NCBI GenBank assembly: GCA_963712565.1
Contig: CAVQIP010000033.1
Location: 1 to 64,000, forward strand
Source: VAZQ01 sp963712565
GTDB lineage: Bacteria > Pseudomonadota > Alphaproteobacteria > Rhizobiales > Xanthobacteraceae
Direction of reading: 5' to 3'
Length of the DNA: 64,000 nucleotides
Below are positions 9,171 to 16,743 of the stretch, piece after piece. The notes beneath the pieces are model-generated. The model made no database searches, was not told the origin of the DNA, and saw nothing but the letters and a program-made list of their open reading frames with translations. The position numbers and the translations under genes are program-made. Position 1 is the stretch's first letter. Each line of letters opens with the position of its first letter.

Positions 9171-9240
9171 TCAACTCCGCGTCCAACAGCGCGCGCTCCT
9201 CTTCGCTAAGCCGTACGCTCAGCACCGACGAGAGCATCAC
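9171..9240 (-). pseudogene. Fragment of a ribbon-helix-helix antitoxin-like protein
   Basis: The minus strand from 9240 reads SSVLSVRLSEEERALLDAE, which resembles the start of small CopG/RelB-type antitoxins (beta strand then helix). The similarity stops after about 22 residues and no toxin gene is nearby, so this looks like a leftover of a deleted toxin-antitoxin locus. The match is short and made by eye. Confidence 0.35.
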
Positions 9241-9263
9241 GAAACCCCGCTTTGCCTCGAGTC

Positions 9264-9300
9264 GGGCCTGGGCGGCAGGACTCGAACCTCCGCATGGCGG
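9264..9300 (-). other. tRNA-like 3' fragment (T-loop only)
   Basis: The minus strand holds GGAGGTTCGAGTCCTGCC followed by GCCCAGGC, like a T-arm and acceptor end, but no D-arm or anticodon arm is found upstream and the T-stem has a mismatch. It could be a scar of an integration event; not a functional tRNA. Confidence 0.25.
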
Positions 9301-9405
9301 AATTGATCTGCAGCGGTACTGCGTGGTTTCGCGCGGACTTCAGATGTTACGCGGGGGAAACCGGTCGCGGATGAGGCGCCGTCCCATCGCGCTGCGGTTA
9401 GTCTC

Positions 9406-9726
9406 ATGCTGCCTATCGCTATGCTTTCCATCTCTCTGCTGATCACGCCAGCAATTACCGCCAATGCCGGCGCGTCGTGCCGACAGGAAACCGAGATGGC
9501 TGTCTCTCGAGCCGCCTCCGCGGTCGCGCGCTCGAGCAGGAGCGACCGTGCCCAACAGCCGGATGGTTGCCGTACCTACAGCAAGGTCTTTTTTGACGCG
9601 GTAGAGGCGCGACAGGCTGCCTCTATTTGCGCCGAGGACACTGACCGCCAACGGACCCTCGCGATGCTCGATGCTAAGATCGATGCATTCAACAACCTGA
9701 TTGCATCGGAGTGCGGCGGCTCGTGA
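9406..9726 (+). CDS. Small secreted protein, hypothetical
   Basis: 106 residues with a clear signal peptide (IAMLSISLLITPAITANAGA) and a mature part containing four cysteines (SCRQE, DGCRTY, ASICAED, ASECGG), with an aromatic patch YSKVFFDAVEARQAA and a helical end LDAKIDAFNNLIA. Likely a small disulphide-stabilised periplasmic protein. Its stop overlaps a GTG (GTGA) that I take as the start of the following cytochrome gene, so it may be translated with the dehydrogenase operon. Function unknown. Confidence 0.65.
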   Translation: MLPIAMLSISLLITPAITANAGASCRQETEMAVSRAASAVARSSRSDRAQQPDGCRTYSKVFFDAVEARQAASICAEDTDRQRTLAMLDAKIDAFNNLIASECGGS

Positions 9727-11063
9727 CGCGCAAGCCATCTGGCTCGGCCATTCGGAGAACCTCTTTGCTCAAGAAGGCATTACTTGGCCTTGTCGCGCTC
9801 GGATGTCTCGGACTGCTGGGGTTTGGCGCGCTGGCCTGGCGCCCGGCGATCGCTCCGATCTCGCCGCCCGCACCGGACAGCTTCCCACCGGAACTGGTCG
9901 CGAAGGGGGAGGCGCTCGCCGGCGGCGGATATTGCGCGGAGTGTCACACTGCCAAGGGTGGACAGAAATTCGCCGGTGGCTACCCAATGGCGACGCCCTT
10001 CGGCGTGCTTTACTCCACGAACATCACGCCTGATCCTGAAACCGGCATCGGCACATGGTCGGAGGCGGCCTTTGCTCGCGCAATGCGCGAAGGCGTCGCC
10101 CGAGACGGCTCGCATCTCCTTCCTGGATTCCCCTACGATCATTTCAGCAAGCTCTCCGACGACGACGTCAAGGCGCTATATGCGTACTTCATGACCCGGG
10201 CTCCGATCAAAGCCTCGGCACCGCCAAATACGATTCCCTTTCCGTTCAACATCCGCGCCTTGCAGGAAGGCTGGAAGATTCTGTTCTTCCGGCCCGGACG
10301 CTTCGAAGCGGTCGCCGGCAAGAGCGCCGAATGGAACCGCGGCGCCTATCTCGCCCTGGGGCTGAGCCATTGCGGTGCCTGCCACACGCCGCGCAACCTG
10401 CTCGGCGCGGAAAAGACGGGCGATGCCTACACCGGCGCGGTGATCGACAACTGGATTGCTCCGCCATTGACCGCCGATAATCCCGCTCCCGCGCCATGGA
10501 CGCGCGATGAGCTGTACGACTATCTGCGCACCGGTGCGAGTGTTCTGCACGGGACCGCGGCGGGACCAATGTCTGCCGTGGTGCACGGCCTTGCCGCGCT
10601 CCCCGAGGCCGACGTCAAGGCGATCGCGACCTATTTCGCCGATATCGATCACGCGGACGACCGCGTCGCGTCCGTTGGTGCAGCGGTGGCGCGGGCGATG
10701 TCCTACGCGTCGCTCGGCGCCGGGCAGGAGTTCGATGCGGACGCCCGCTTGTACGCAGCCGCCTGCGCCTCCTGTCATTACAACTCGGGCAGCGCGCCGC
10801 TCACAGTCCGTCCCGACCTCGCGCTCAACAGCGCGCTGAGCCTGCCCGATCCCGCGAACCTGATCCAGGTCGTGCTGCGTGGCATCAGCGCGGAGGAAGG
10901 CATGCCAGGCGTCGTCATGCCAAGCTTCGCGCACGCGCTCAGCGATGCCGATATCGCGCGCATTATCGCCTACCTGCGGCGTACCCGAACGAATCTGCCA
11001 GCCTGGCCCGATCTCGACAAGAAGATCGCTGGGATGCGCCAGCAGATCGGCGCTTCGAATTGA
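9723..11063 (+). CDS. Triheme cytochrome c subunit of aldehyde dehydrogenase
   Basis: Membrane-anchored periplasmic electron-transfer subunit. After a short basic start, one hydrophobic segment (LLGLVALGCLGLLGFGALAW) anchors or exports the protein. Three CXXCH heme sites follow, CAECH, CGACH and CASCH, spaced as in the cytochrome subunits of acetic-acid-bacterial alcohol and molybdenum aldehyde dehydrogenases. The length (446 residues) is also normal. Start is uncertain: GTG 9723 (overlapping the previous stop), GTG 9711 or TTG 9765. The 2Fe-2S and molybdopterin subunits follow directly, so electrons from aldehyde oxidation should pass through this protein to quinone or a terminal oxidase. 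Confidence 0.9.
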   Translation: MTRKPSGSAIRRTSLLKKALLGLVALGCLGLLGFGALAWRPAIAPISPPAPDSFPPELVAKGEALAGGGYCAECHTAKGGQKFAGGYPMATPFGVLYSTNITPDPETGIGTWSEAAFARAMREGVARDGSHLLPGFPYDHFSKLSDDDVKALYAYFMTRAPIKASAPPNTIPFPFNIRALQEGWKILFFRPGRFEAVAGKSAEWNRGAYLALGLSHCGACHTPRNLLGAEKTGDAYTGAVIDNWIAPPLTADNPAPAPWTRDELYDYLRTGASVLHGTAAGPMSAVVHGLAALPEADVKAIATYFADIDHADDRVASVGAAVARAMSYASLGAGQEFDADARLYAAACASCHYNSGSAPLTVRPDLALNSALSLPDPANLIQVVLRGISAEEGMPGVVMPSFAHALSDADIARIIAYLRRTRTNLPAWPDLDKKIAGMRQQIGASN

Positions 11064-11089
11064 CGTCTGCCATTGGGAGATCACAAAAT

Positions 11090-11563
11090 ATGGTGTCGTT
11101 TCACATCAACGGCCGCGCTGTTTCGATCGATGTCGAGGACGACACCCCGCTGCTGTGGGTCATCCGCGACGTGATCGGCCTGACCGGCACGAAATTCGGC
11201 TGTGGCATAGGCATGTGCGGCGCCTGCACCGTGCATGTGGGCGGGCGCCCCACCCGCTCGTGCATCACCCCCTTGCGCCACGTCGCCGACGCGATGGTCA
11301 CGACCATCGAAGGGCTTGATCCCAAGGGGCAGCATCCGCTGCAGAAGGCGTGGACCGAGCTACAGGTGCCGCAATGCGGCTATTGTCAGTCCGGCCAGAT
11401 CATGCAGGCAGCCTCGCTGCTGAAGGACTTCCCGACCCCGAGCGACCAGGACATCGACGCCGTCATGGCGGGCAATCTATGCCGCTGCATGACCTATGTC
11501 CGCATCCGCAGGGCGATCAAGCAAGCCGCCTCCGAACTACGGAAGGGTGCCGTCAATGGCTAA
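11090..11563 (+). CDS. 2Fe-2S subunit of molybdenum aldehyde dehydrogenase
   Basis: 157-residue iron-sulphur subunit of the xanthine oxidase family. The plant-type ferredoxin half has the cluster ligands CGIGMCGACTVHVGG plus RSCITP. The C-terminal half has the second cluster motifs CGYCQSGQIMQAA and NLCRCMTY. It passes electrons from the molybdenum centre of the next gene product to the cytochrome subunit upstream. The start is the ATG at 11090, with GGGAGA upstream. Its stop overlaps the start of the large-subunit gene by 8 bp. Confidence 0.95.
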   Translation: MVSFHINGRAVSIDVEDDTPLLWVIRDVIGLTGTKFGCGIGMCGACTVHVGGRPTRSCITPLRHVADAMVTTIEGLDPKGQHPLQKAWTELQVPQCGYCQSGQIMQAASLLKDFPTPSDQDIDAVMAGNLCRCMTYVRIRRAIKQAASELRKGAVNG

Positions 11564-13847
11564 GCTCCAGCATCAGGCCTTGAACGAGCCTCCGTTGTCG
11601 CGCCGCGGCTTTCTGATCGGCATGGTGGGCGCGGGGCTTGCATTCGGTTTCGCGCCGGCAGAAGCGCTGAGCAAGGCATCGTCCGGGTCTGCGAAGGGCT
11701 TCGAGCCAACGATCTGGTACAGCATCGATGGCGACGGCGTCGTTACCGTGAACATCATCCGCGCCGAGATGGGGCAGCATATCGGAACGGCGCTTGCCCG
11801 CATTCTGGCCGATGAGCTCGAGGCAGACTGGGCGAAGGTGCGGATCGACGCAGTCGACACCGATCCCAAGTGGGGCGTGATGATGACCGGCGGCAGCAAT
11901 TCGGTTTGGGCAACCTTTCCGATCTTCAGCCGCGCGGGCGCGGCCGGGCGGATCGCACTGATTGAGGAAGGCGCAAAGCTGCTGGGCGTTCCGGTCCAGC
12001 AATGCCTGGCCCGCAACGGCGCGGTCGTAGCCGGCAATCGATCCGTCTCATTTGGTGACATCGTAAAGCATGGCAGCCTGCGGCGCACCTTTACACCCGA
12101 CGAATTGGCGCAGTTGCCGATCAAGCCCGCCTCGGAACGTCGGCTGATTGGGCGCAACACCGACGCGATCGACATCCCGGCGAAGACGAACGGCACGGCG
12201 CGTTATGGAATCGACGCGACCATTGACGACATGGTCTACGCGCGCCCGAAAATTCCGCCCACGCGCAATGGTGCACGCGTGCGGTCGATCGACGATTCCG
12301 CTGCCAGGAAGGTCAAGGGCTATATCAGCAGCCTCGCGCTCGAGGACCCCTCCAATACGGTTCCGGGCTGGGTGATGGTGTTCGCGGCCTCTTATCCGGC
12401 CGCAATCCGTGCAGCCGACCTTGTCAAGGTCGATTGGTTGGCAGGCGACGGCGCAAAGATTTCCGAGCGCGACGTCCTCGATCATGGCGCGAAACAGATC
12501 GCAGATCCGAACGGCGGCAGCCTGCTGGTGGACGATCAAGGGCTCGGCGCGGCTTTCCCAACGGCGAGCTCGACGCTGGAGCGAACCTATACGACGGGCA
12601 GCGTGCTCCACGCCCAGCTCGAGCCGGTCAACGCGCTCGCGTTCGAGAAGAATGGCATCCTCGAGATCCATACCGGCAATCAGTGGCAGAGCCTGATCCT
12701 GCCCGTGCTCGCCAAGGCGCTCCGCATGCCGCAGGAGCGAATCGTGATGCGCACCTATTCAATCGGCGGCGGCTTCGGTCGGAGGCTCAACGGCGACTAT
12801 GCCGTGCCTGCGGCGCTCGCTGCCAAAGCGCTCGGCAAGCCTGTCAAAATGGTGCTGACGCGTGCCGACGACATGCGCTTCGACTCGTTTCGCTCGCCCT
12901 CGATCCAAACGCTACGAATGGCGTTCAACGCCGACGGCAAGGTGACGGCAATGGATCATCAAGCGTCGGCGGGCTGGCCCACGAGTGTCATGGCACCGGA
13001 AGCCTTGGAGAAAGGGCTGTACGGCATGTCCTACGACCCTTACTCGATCGCAGGCGCCGACCATTGGTACAATGTGGGCGCGCAACGCGTGCGGGCGCTG
13101 TCGAATGACCTGGCCAATAGCGCCTTCCGGCCCGGATGGCTGCGCGCGGTTGCACCCGGCTGGACCAATTGGGCACTCGAGAGCTTCATGGATGAGGCCG
13201 CCCATGCGAGGCGGGTTGATCCAGTCGCCTTTCGTATTGGCCTGCTCGATGGCACGGGGCGCAATGCCGGCTCGGCACCGAATTCCGTCGGCGGAGCGAA
13301 GCGCCAGGCGGCGGTGCTGCAGCGCGCGGCGCAAAAAGCGGACTGGGGCGCCACCATGCCGAAGGATACAGGGCTCGGCATCGCCACCACATTTGGCCAG
13401 GAACGCAACATGCCGACCTGGGTCGCGTGCGTCGCGCGCGCCCACGTCGATCGCGGCAGCGGTGCGGTGACCGTCGAGAAGCTTACGATTGTGGTCGATG
13501 CCGGCACCGTGGTGCATCCGGACGGCGCCATGGCACAGGTCGAAGGCGGCGCCCTTTGGGGTCTCAGCATGGCGTTGCATGAAGGCACCGAGTTCGTCAA
13601 AGGCCAAGTCAGCGACACGAATTTCGACAGCTACACGCCTCTGCGCATCGGCGACGTGCCCGAGCTCGACATCGAATTCATCGACAGCGTGGAGATTCCG
13701 GTCGGCCTCGGCGAGCCGGCGACAACCGTTGTCGCTCCCGCCATCGGCAATGCGATCTTCGCTGCCGTGGGAGCTCGGCTGCGCCACTTGCCCATCCGTC
13801 CGGCCGCGCTGCGCAAGGCGCTCGCGGGTCACAGCGGAGCGCAATGA
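11556..13847 (+). CDS. Molybdopterin subunit of periplasmic aldehyde dehydrogenase
   Basis: Catalytic subunit of a xanthine oxidase-family dehydrogenase, 763 residues. It carries a twin-arginine signal (SRRGFLIGMVGAGLAFGFA), so the folded molybdenum protein should be exported with its 2Fe-2S partner. Family motifs include GGGFGRRLNGDY (Moco binding), FRPGWLRAV and, near the C-terminus, GLGEPATTVVAPAIGNAIF with the conserved catalytic glutamate. Organisation with a triheme cytochrome and a 2Fe-2S subunit matches the AldFGH enzymes of acetic acid bacteria and the IorAB-like group, so aldehyde is the best guess; isoquinoline or nicotinate-type substrates cannot be excluded. The nearby pyruvate decarboxylase favours acetaldehyde. 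Confidence 0.9.
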   Translation: MAKLQHQALNEPPLSRRGFLIGMVGAGLAFGFAPAEALSKASSGSAKGFEPTIWYSIDGDGVVTVNIIRAEMGQHIGTALARILADELEADWAKVRIDAVDTDPKWGVMMTGGSNSVWATFPIFSRAGAAGRIALIEEGAKLLGVPVQQCLARNGAVVAGNRSVSFGDIVKHGSLRRTFTPDELAQLPIKPASERRLIGRNTDAIDIPAKTNGTARYGIDATIDDMVYARPKIPPTRNGARVRSIDDSAARKVKGYISSLALEDPSNTVPGWVMVFAASYPAAIRAADLVKVDWLAGDGAKISERDVLDHGAKQIADPNGGSLLVDDQGLGAAFPTASSTLERTYTTGSVLHAQLEPVNALAFEKNGILEIHTGNQWQSLILPVLAKALRMPQERIVMRTYSIGGGFGRRLNGDYAVPAALAAKALGKPVKMVLTRADDMRFDSFRSPSIQTLRMAFNADGKVTAMDHQASAGWPTSVMAPEALEKGLYGMSYDPYSIAGADHWYNVGAQRVRALSNDLANSAFRPGWLRAVAPGWTNWALESFMDEAAHARRVDPVAFRIGLLDGTGRNAGSAPNSVGGAKRQAAVLQRAAQKADWGATMPKDTGLGIATTFGQERNMPTWVACVARAHVDRGSGAVTVEKLTIVVDAGTVVHPDGAMAQVEGGALWGLSMALHEGTEFVKGQVSDTNFDSYTPLRIGDVPELDIEFIDSVEIPVGLGEPATTVVAPAIGNAIFAAVGARLRHLPIRPAALRKALAGHSGAQ

Positions 13848-14066
13848 TGTCCGCTCGATGCAGCCGCGCTGCGATTACCGGCGTCATCCAGCAGCGCGAT
13901 CACGGTGTTGGCAACAACTGACCGTCGAGCAGAACCTGCTCAAGGTCCCAGGGCCGGCAACACTCTGGCGACGCACTGGCCGAACTCCGCGAATCCGGAT
14001 TGTCGTAATTCGATCATCCTTGGCGAGGATCGCGATGTGGAAGCACTGAAAGCAAGCAGCTTCGCG

Positions 14067-14552
14067 CTAGGCAACTTCGTCGCAATCCATCAATTGGTCA
14101 CGGAAGCGCACCACATCAGTTCGCTGCTTCAAGATGTCTGCGGATTCCTCGCATTCGGCCTTGACGGAGGCCGTGAAGCAATAACCGCGCCCCGGAACAT
14201 TCACTACGAAACGGTTGCCGTCTACCCCATCCCCAAGTGCCCGACGCAGGGCGGCAATGTGGACGGTAAGGTTGGCAGCTACTACGAATATCCCTGGCCA
14301 AACCCGAGCCATCAAGTCGTTCTGGCTGATCAGCTGGCCAGGCCTTTCGGTCAGGGCGACCAGAATATCGAAGGCGCGACTGCCAAGTCGGACCTGTTCG
14401 TCGCCTTTGAGCAATAGGCGTTGAAGAGGCAGCAGCTTAAAGGGACCGAAGCAGATTGCATGACCCGTTGCGCAACTGATGCGAGCCGACCGCGCTGACC
14501 AGTTCCGGTCGACGGCGTACGGCAAGGTATTGTCCGGGTCCCGATTTGACAT
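14067..14552 (-). CDS. Winged-helix (OmpR/CadC-type) DNA-binding protein
   Basis: About 161 residues from the ATG at 14552. The domain (about residues 35-130) shows the OmpR-type winged helix: FGPFKLLPLQRLLL, the helix pair RAFDILVALTERPGQLISQNDLM, the recognition region VVAANLTVHIAALRRALGDG, and the wing FVVNVPGRGYCF. It has no receiver or membrane segment. Relatives in this order usually carry a long AAA-type/TPR effector part after this domain, absent here. It is either a short stand-alone regulator or the truncated head of such a protein. Target unknown; the dehydrogenase operon ends 220 bp away. Confidence 0.75.
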   Translation of the reverse strand: MSNRDPDNTLPYAVDRNWSARSARISCATGHAICFGPFKLLPLQRLLLKGDEQVRLGSRAFDILVALTERPGQLISQNDLMARVWPGIFVVAANLTVHIAALRRALGDGVDGNRFVVNVPGRGYCFTASVKAECEESADILKQRTDVVRFRDQLMDCDEVA

Positions 14553-14641
14553 AGTTCCCTCTGTTCCTCTCGATGGAGACGAGGATCGGCGCCTCGCCGG
14601 CGAACACGATGGAAGGGCCGATCGCAATTTGATGATTTGGA

Positions 14642-14827
14642 ATGCTCCGATCTATTGCACGCTGGTCGTGCGAGCTAGCCTTATTGGTGCGGTGTATTGA
14701 ACGTTGGTTTACCAGCCGTGCGGCATGGCAAAGGTGGAAGACGTCACGACACCCTCGCGTGATTTGGAATGCCTCTGGGAGGCAAGCTTGCCGTGACCGA
14801 GGTAGCACTTGTGGTCACAGTAAGTGA
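14642..14827 (+). CDS. Possible small protein, paralogue A
   Basis: 61-residue ORF beginning MLRSIARWSC and continuing RCIERWFTSR. It matches the ORF at 15532 over the first 26 codons, and many of the differences there are synonymous third-base changes (Ser, Arg, Cys, Thr codons), as expected for coding sequence. The 20 bp before the ATG are also conserved. No strong ribosome site is seen. The rest diverges and overlaps the minus-strand gene at 14709. Tentative. Confidence 0.35.
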   Translation: MLRSIARWSCELALLVRCIERWFTSRAAWQRWKTSRHPRVIWNASGRQACRDRGSTCGHSK

Positions 14828-14933
14828 GCCGGGTCGCAATTTCCCTCAGGTAAGTCCTCCCGATAGGCTCACAGCAGAGCGCACAGAAGGATTGCGTGCG
14901 CGGTGTCCTGTGATTGACCAAAACGAACTTCAT
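14709..14933 (-). CDS. Small Cys-rich protein, conserved in Bradyrhizobium relatives
   Basis: 74 residues. The N-terminal two-thirds (KFVLVNHRTPRTQSFCALCC, EPIGRTYLREIATRL, TYCDHKCYLGH) has CXXCC and CXXXC pairs that could bind zinc. I recall very similar small proteins from Bradyrhizobium-type genomes, without known function. The ATG at 14933 has GAGGG seven bases upstream. The last 20 residues look less conserved. It lies in a run of tiny minus-strand genes below the NepR-like gene. Confidence 0.6.
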   Translation of the reverse strand: MKFVLVNHRTPRTQSFCALCCEPIGRTYLREIATRLTYCDHKCYLGHGKLASQRHSKSREGVVTSSTFAMPHGW

Positions 14934-15004
14934 GCGGCGACCCTCAACGTAAGAAAGCGAGTTATGCCTGGCGTCAAGTTGGCCAAACCAGTTGGTCGAT
15001 CAAT

Positions 15005-15211
15005 CTATCGGTGATGCGAGACCGGGAAGACCGAAGTAGCGTGGGCGTGCTTTTCACGCCATTTCGGGCCAGGGCCGCGCATGTAGTGCAACTCGGGCCG
15101 ATAGGAATCGAACATCCCTTGTCTCAGTCTGCGCCAGATATCCAGACCGGCTGCTGATAGGGCAACGCCGAGGTTCGAGGCCGGAAAGACCGATCTTGTG
15201 ATGCAGCTCAC
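15005..15211 (-). CDS. Small hypothetical protein
   Basis: About 68 residues from a GTG at 15211, chosen because a perfect GGAGG (15220-15224) lies 8 bases upstream; without it the ORF would not stand out. The sequence (VALSAAGLDIWRRLRQGMF, DSYRPELHYMRGPGPKW) has the mixed aromatic and basic composition of a real protein. It starts 21 bp after the NepR-like gene stops, suggesting one transcript. No domain recognised. Confidence 0.5.
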   Translation of the reverse strand: MSCITRSVFPASNLGVALSAAGLDIWRRLRQGMFDSYRPELHYMRGPGPKWREKHAHATSVFPVSHHR

Positions 15212-15231
15212 GTCTGTATCCTCCAATAAGG

Positions 15232-15465
15232 CTATCGTTCGATTGACGGATCAGTGGAGCGGGGATCCGGTGCCTGCTGTGCCATAACGCATTGCAAAGC
15301 CGCCGCGGGTCTCGCGCCCGATCCTCGCTCGCGCATTTCGAGCGCAACGAGCTGGACCACCAGGTCCGCAAGCTCCCTTGGCAGCGGCTCCCGGACCGTC
15401 GGCAAGTAAGCGACCGACAGCTCACGACCGATAGCGGTGAGTGTGTCGTCCATTGGCGTGGTCAT
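15232..15465 (-). CDS. NepR-like anti-sigma factor domain protein
   Basis: About 77 residues from the ATG at 15465 (ATG 15453 is an alternative). The core AIGRELSVAYLPTVREPLPR then ELADLVVQLVALE follows the NepR pattern: IG..L...Y..V..EP.P, a short link, then an amphipathic helix ending in LE. NepR binds the general-stress sigma factor EcfG and is titrated by the PhyR response regulator; those genes are not in this window. The neighbouring kinase and response regulators suggest, but do not prove, a signalling link. Assignment is by pattern; the C-terminal 30 residues are extra. Confidence 0.55.
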   Translation of the reverse strand: MTTPMDDTLTAIGRELSVAYLPTVREPLPRELADLVVQLVALEMRERGSGARPAAALQCVMAQQAPDPRSTDPSIER

Positions 15466-15531
15466 GACGTATGCCTGTCTCTGGTTTTCGATAGCCAACT
15501 GGCTAGCCGAGACGCAATTTGACGAATTGGA

Positions 15532-15750
15532 ATGCCGCGATCCATTGCACGTTGGTCGTGCGGGATATTCTTATTGTTTCGCTGCGCTGAACGTTGGTTT
15601 ACAAGCCGCAGCGAAAGCGCCCTTTGCGTCTTGGGCTGCCTCAAGGACGGAGGAGGGGATCGAGAGGATGAAGGACGTTATAACCGAGCCGCCGGACCAT
15701 CAGCACAGCACAGCGGGCAGTTTCGTCGTGCGAGACGTAAGAAAAACTGA
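15532..15750 (+). CDS. Possible small protein, paralogue B
   Basis: 72-residue ORF beginning MPRSIARWSC and continuing RCAERWFTSR, the partner of the ORF at 14642. The shared stretch shows mostly synonymous differences. The C-terminal half is hydrophilic and basic (ends RRARRKKN). It converges on the broken FixJ gene, ending 10 bp from it. No known family. Confidence 0.35.
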   Translation: MPRSIARWSCGIFLLFRCAERWFTSRSESALCVLGCLKDGGGDREDEGRYNRAAGPSAQHSGQFRRARRKKN

Positions 15751-15759
15751 TACGTCGGT

Positions 15760-16392
15760 TCAGGAGTGCTGCGGCTCCCCGGGTACCAGTTTGAGCTTAT
15801 CCGCCATTCGGCTTAGCTCGGGAAGCGAACGGGCCTTCATCTTGTGCATCAGACGGCTGCGATGCACCTTCACGGTGGCTTCGGCGATGCCGATATCGCG
15901 GCAATTTGTTTGCTAAGGCGACCGTGCGCGACCTGAATCATGATCTCGCGCTCCCTGGGGCTCAGCGCTCGAAGCGTTCCCTGAGGACGGCCAAAGCCTT
16001 TCATTCTCCCGCCGAGCGCGATCGCGAGCGAGGCCGAGCTGAATGGCGTCGAGGAGCTCCTGATCACGGAACGGCTTCGTAAGGAACTCAATGGCACCAC
16101 CCTTCATCGCTTGCACCGACATCGGGATGTCGCCGTGCCCTGTGATGAAGACGATTGGGAGTTCCCTGTTCGCCGCGGCGAGCTCGCGCTGAAGATCAAG
16201 ACCGCTCTGCCCCGGCAGCCTGATGTCGAGGACCAGGCAGGTGGGGCCATCCGGCGGATCGAACTTGAGAAAGTCGGAAATGGACGCAAATAGCTGAGCA
16301 TCCAGGCCGAGCGATCGCAACAGACGCCCAACCGATGCGCGAAGGCCCGGATCGTCATCAATGACCAAGACGGTGGAGTTTGCGTCGGGCAT
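15760..16392 (-). pseudogene. FixJ/NarL-type response regulator, three frameshifts
   Basis: Two-domain regulator with a complete receiver (VLVIDDDPGLRASVGRLL, phosphorylation site LDIRLPGQSG, switch FITGHGD, conserved Lys in LTKPFRD). The LuxR-type output (ALSPREREIMIQVAHG, then RLSKQIAA, then KVHRSRLMHKMKARSLPELS) is broken by single missing bases near 16005, 15970 and 15888. Because three bases are missing, the last part returns to the original frame and ends at 15760. If translated as given, the receiver is made without a working DNA-binding domain. It would normally be the partner of a PAS histidine kinase such as the one at 17027-20807. Confidence 0.8.
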
Positions 16393-16531
16393 CGCTCCTA
16401 CTCACGATTAAAGGACCAAGGAAGTGAGCCTTTGTCTCGGTTCGCAAGTTCTAGCGTGGCCGTGCGGTTCGTAGGCTAGTCCCAATCTGGGGATATGAAC
16501 AGTCCCATCCTGCGCCATAGGACACGCGCAT

Positions 16532-16650
16532 CATAGACCAAGGTTTACGCGCGGTGACATTGCTCGGCGGGACTCTTGCCGCGCAGCTTACTTAATTCGG
16601 CTCCGGGCATAAGCCAAAGTTTACGGGCCACTGGCATTGCACCGGCGGCA
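16532..16650. promoter_or_regulatory. Imperfect direct repeats between divergent regulators
   Basis: Two copies, 16532-16572 and 16608-16650, share CATA..CCAA.GTTTACG followed by CATTGC and CGGCGG, 76 bp apart. They lie in the divergent region between the FixJ-type gene (start 16392) and the response-regulator gene (start 16744), about 95-210 bp upstream of the latter. Repeated sites of this kind are typical activator-binding sites; the protein is unknown. Confidence 0.4.
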
Positions 16651-16743
16651 TTCTTTGCGCAGGTTGTGGAATTCGCATGCGGACGCGACCACATTGTTGT
16701 GGCGCCGTCCACATGGCCGGTTCGAGCGAACTGCCGGAAGCCC

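Noticed and set aside
9261..9340. Complete tRNA gene on the minus strand
   Set aside because: Only a T-loop-like segment is present; no D-arm, anticodon stem or proper acceptor pairing.
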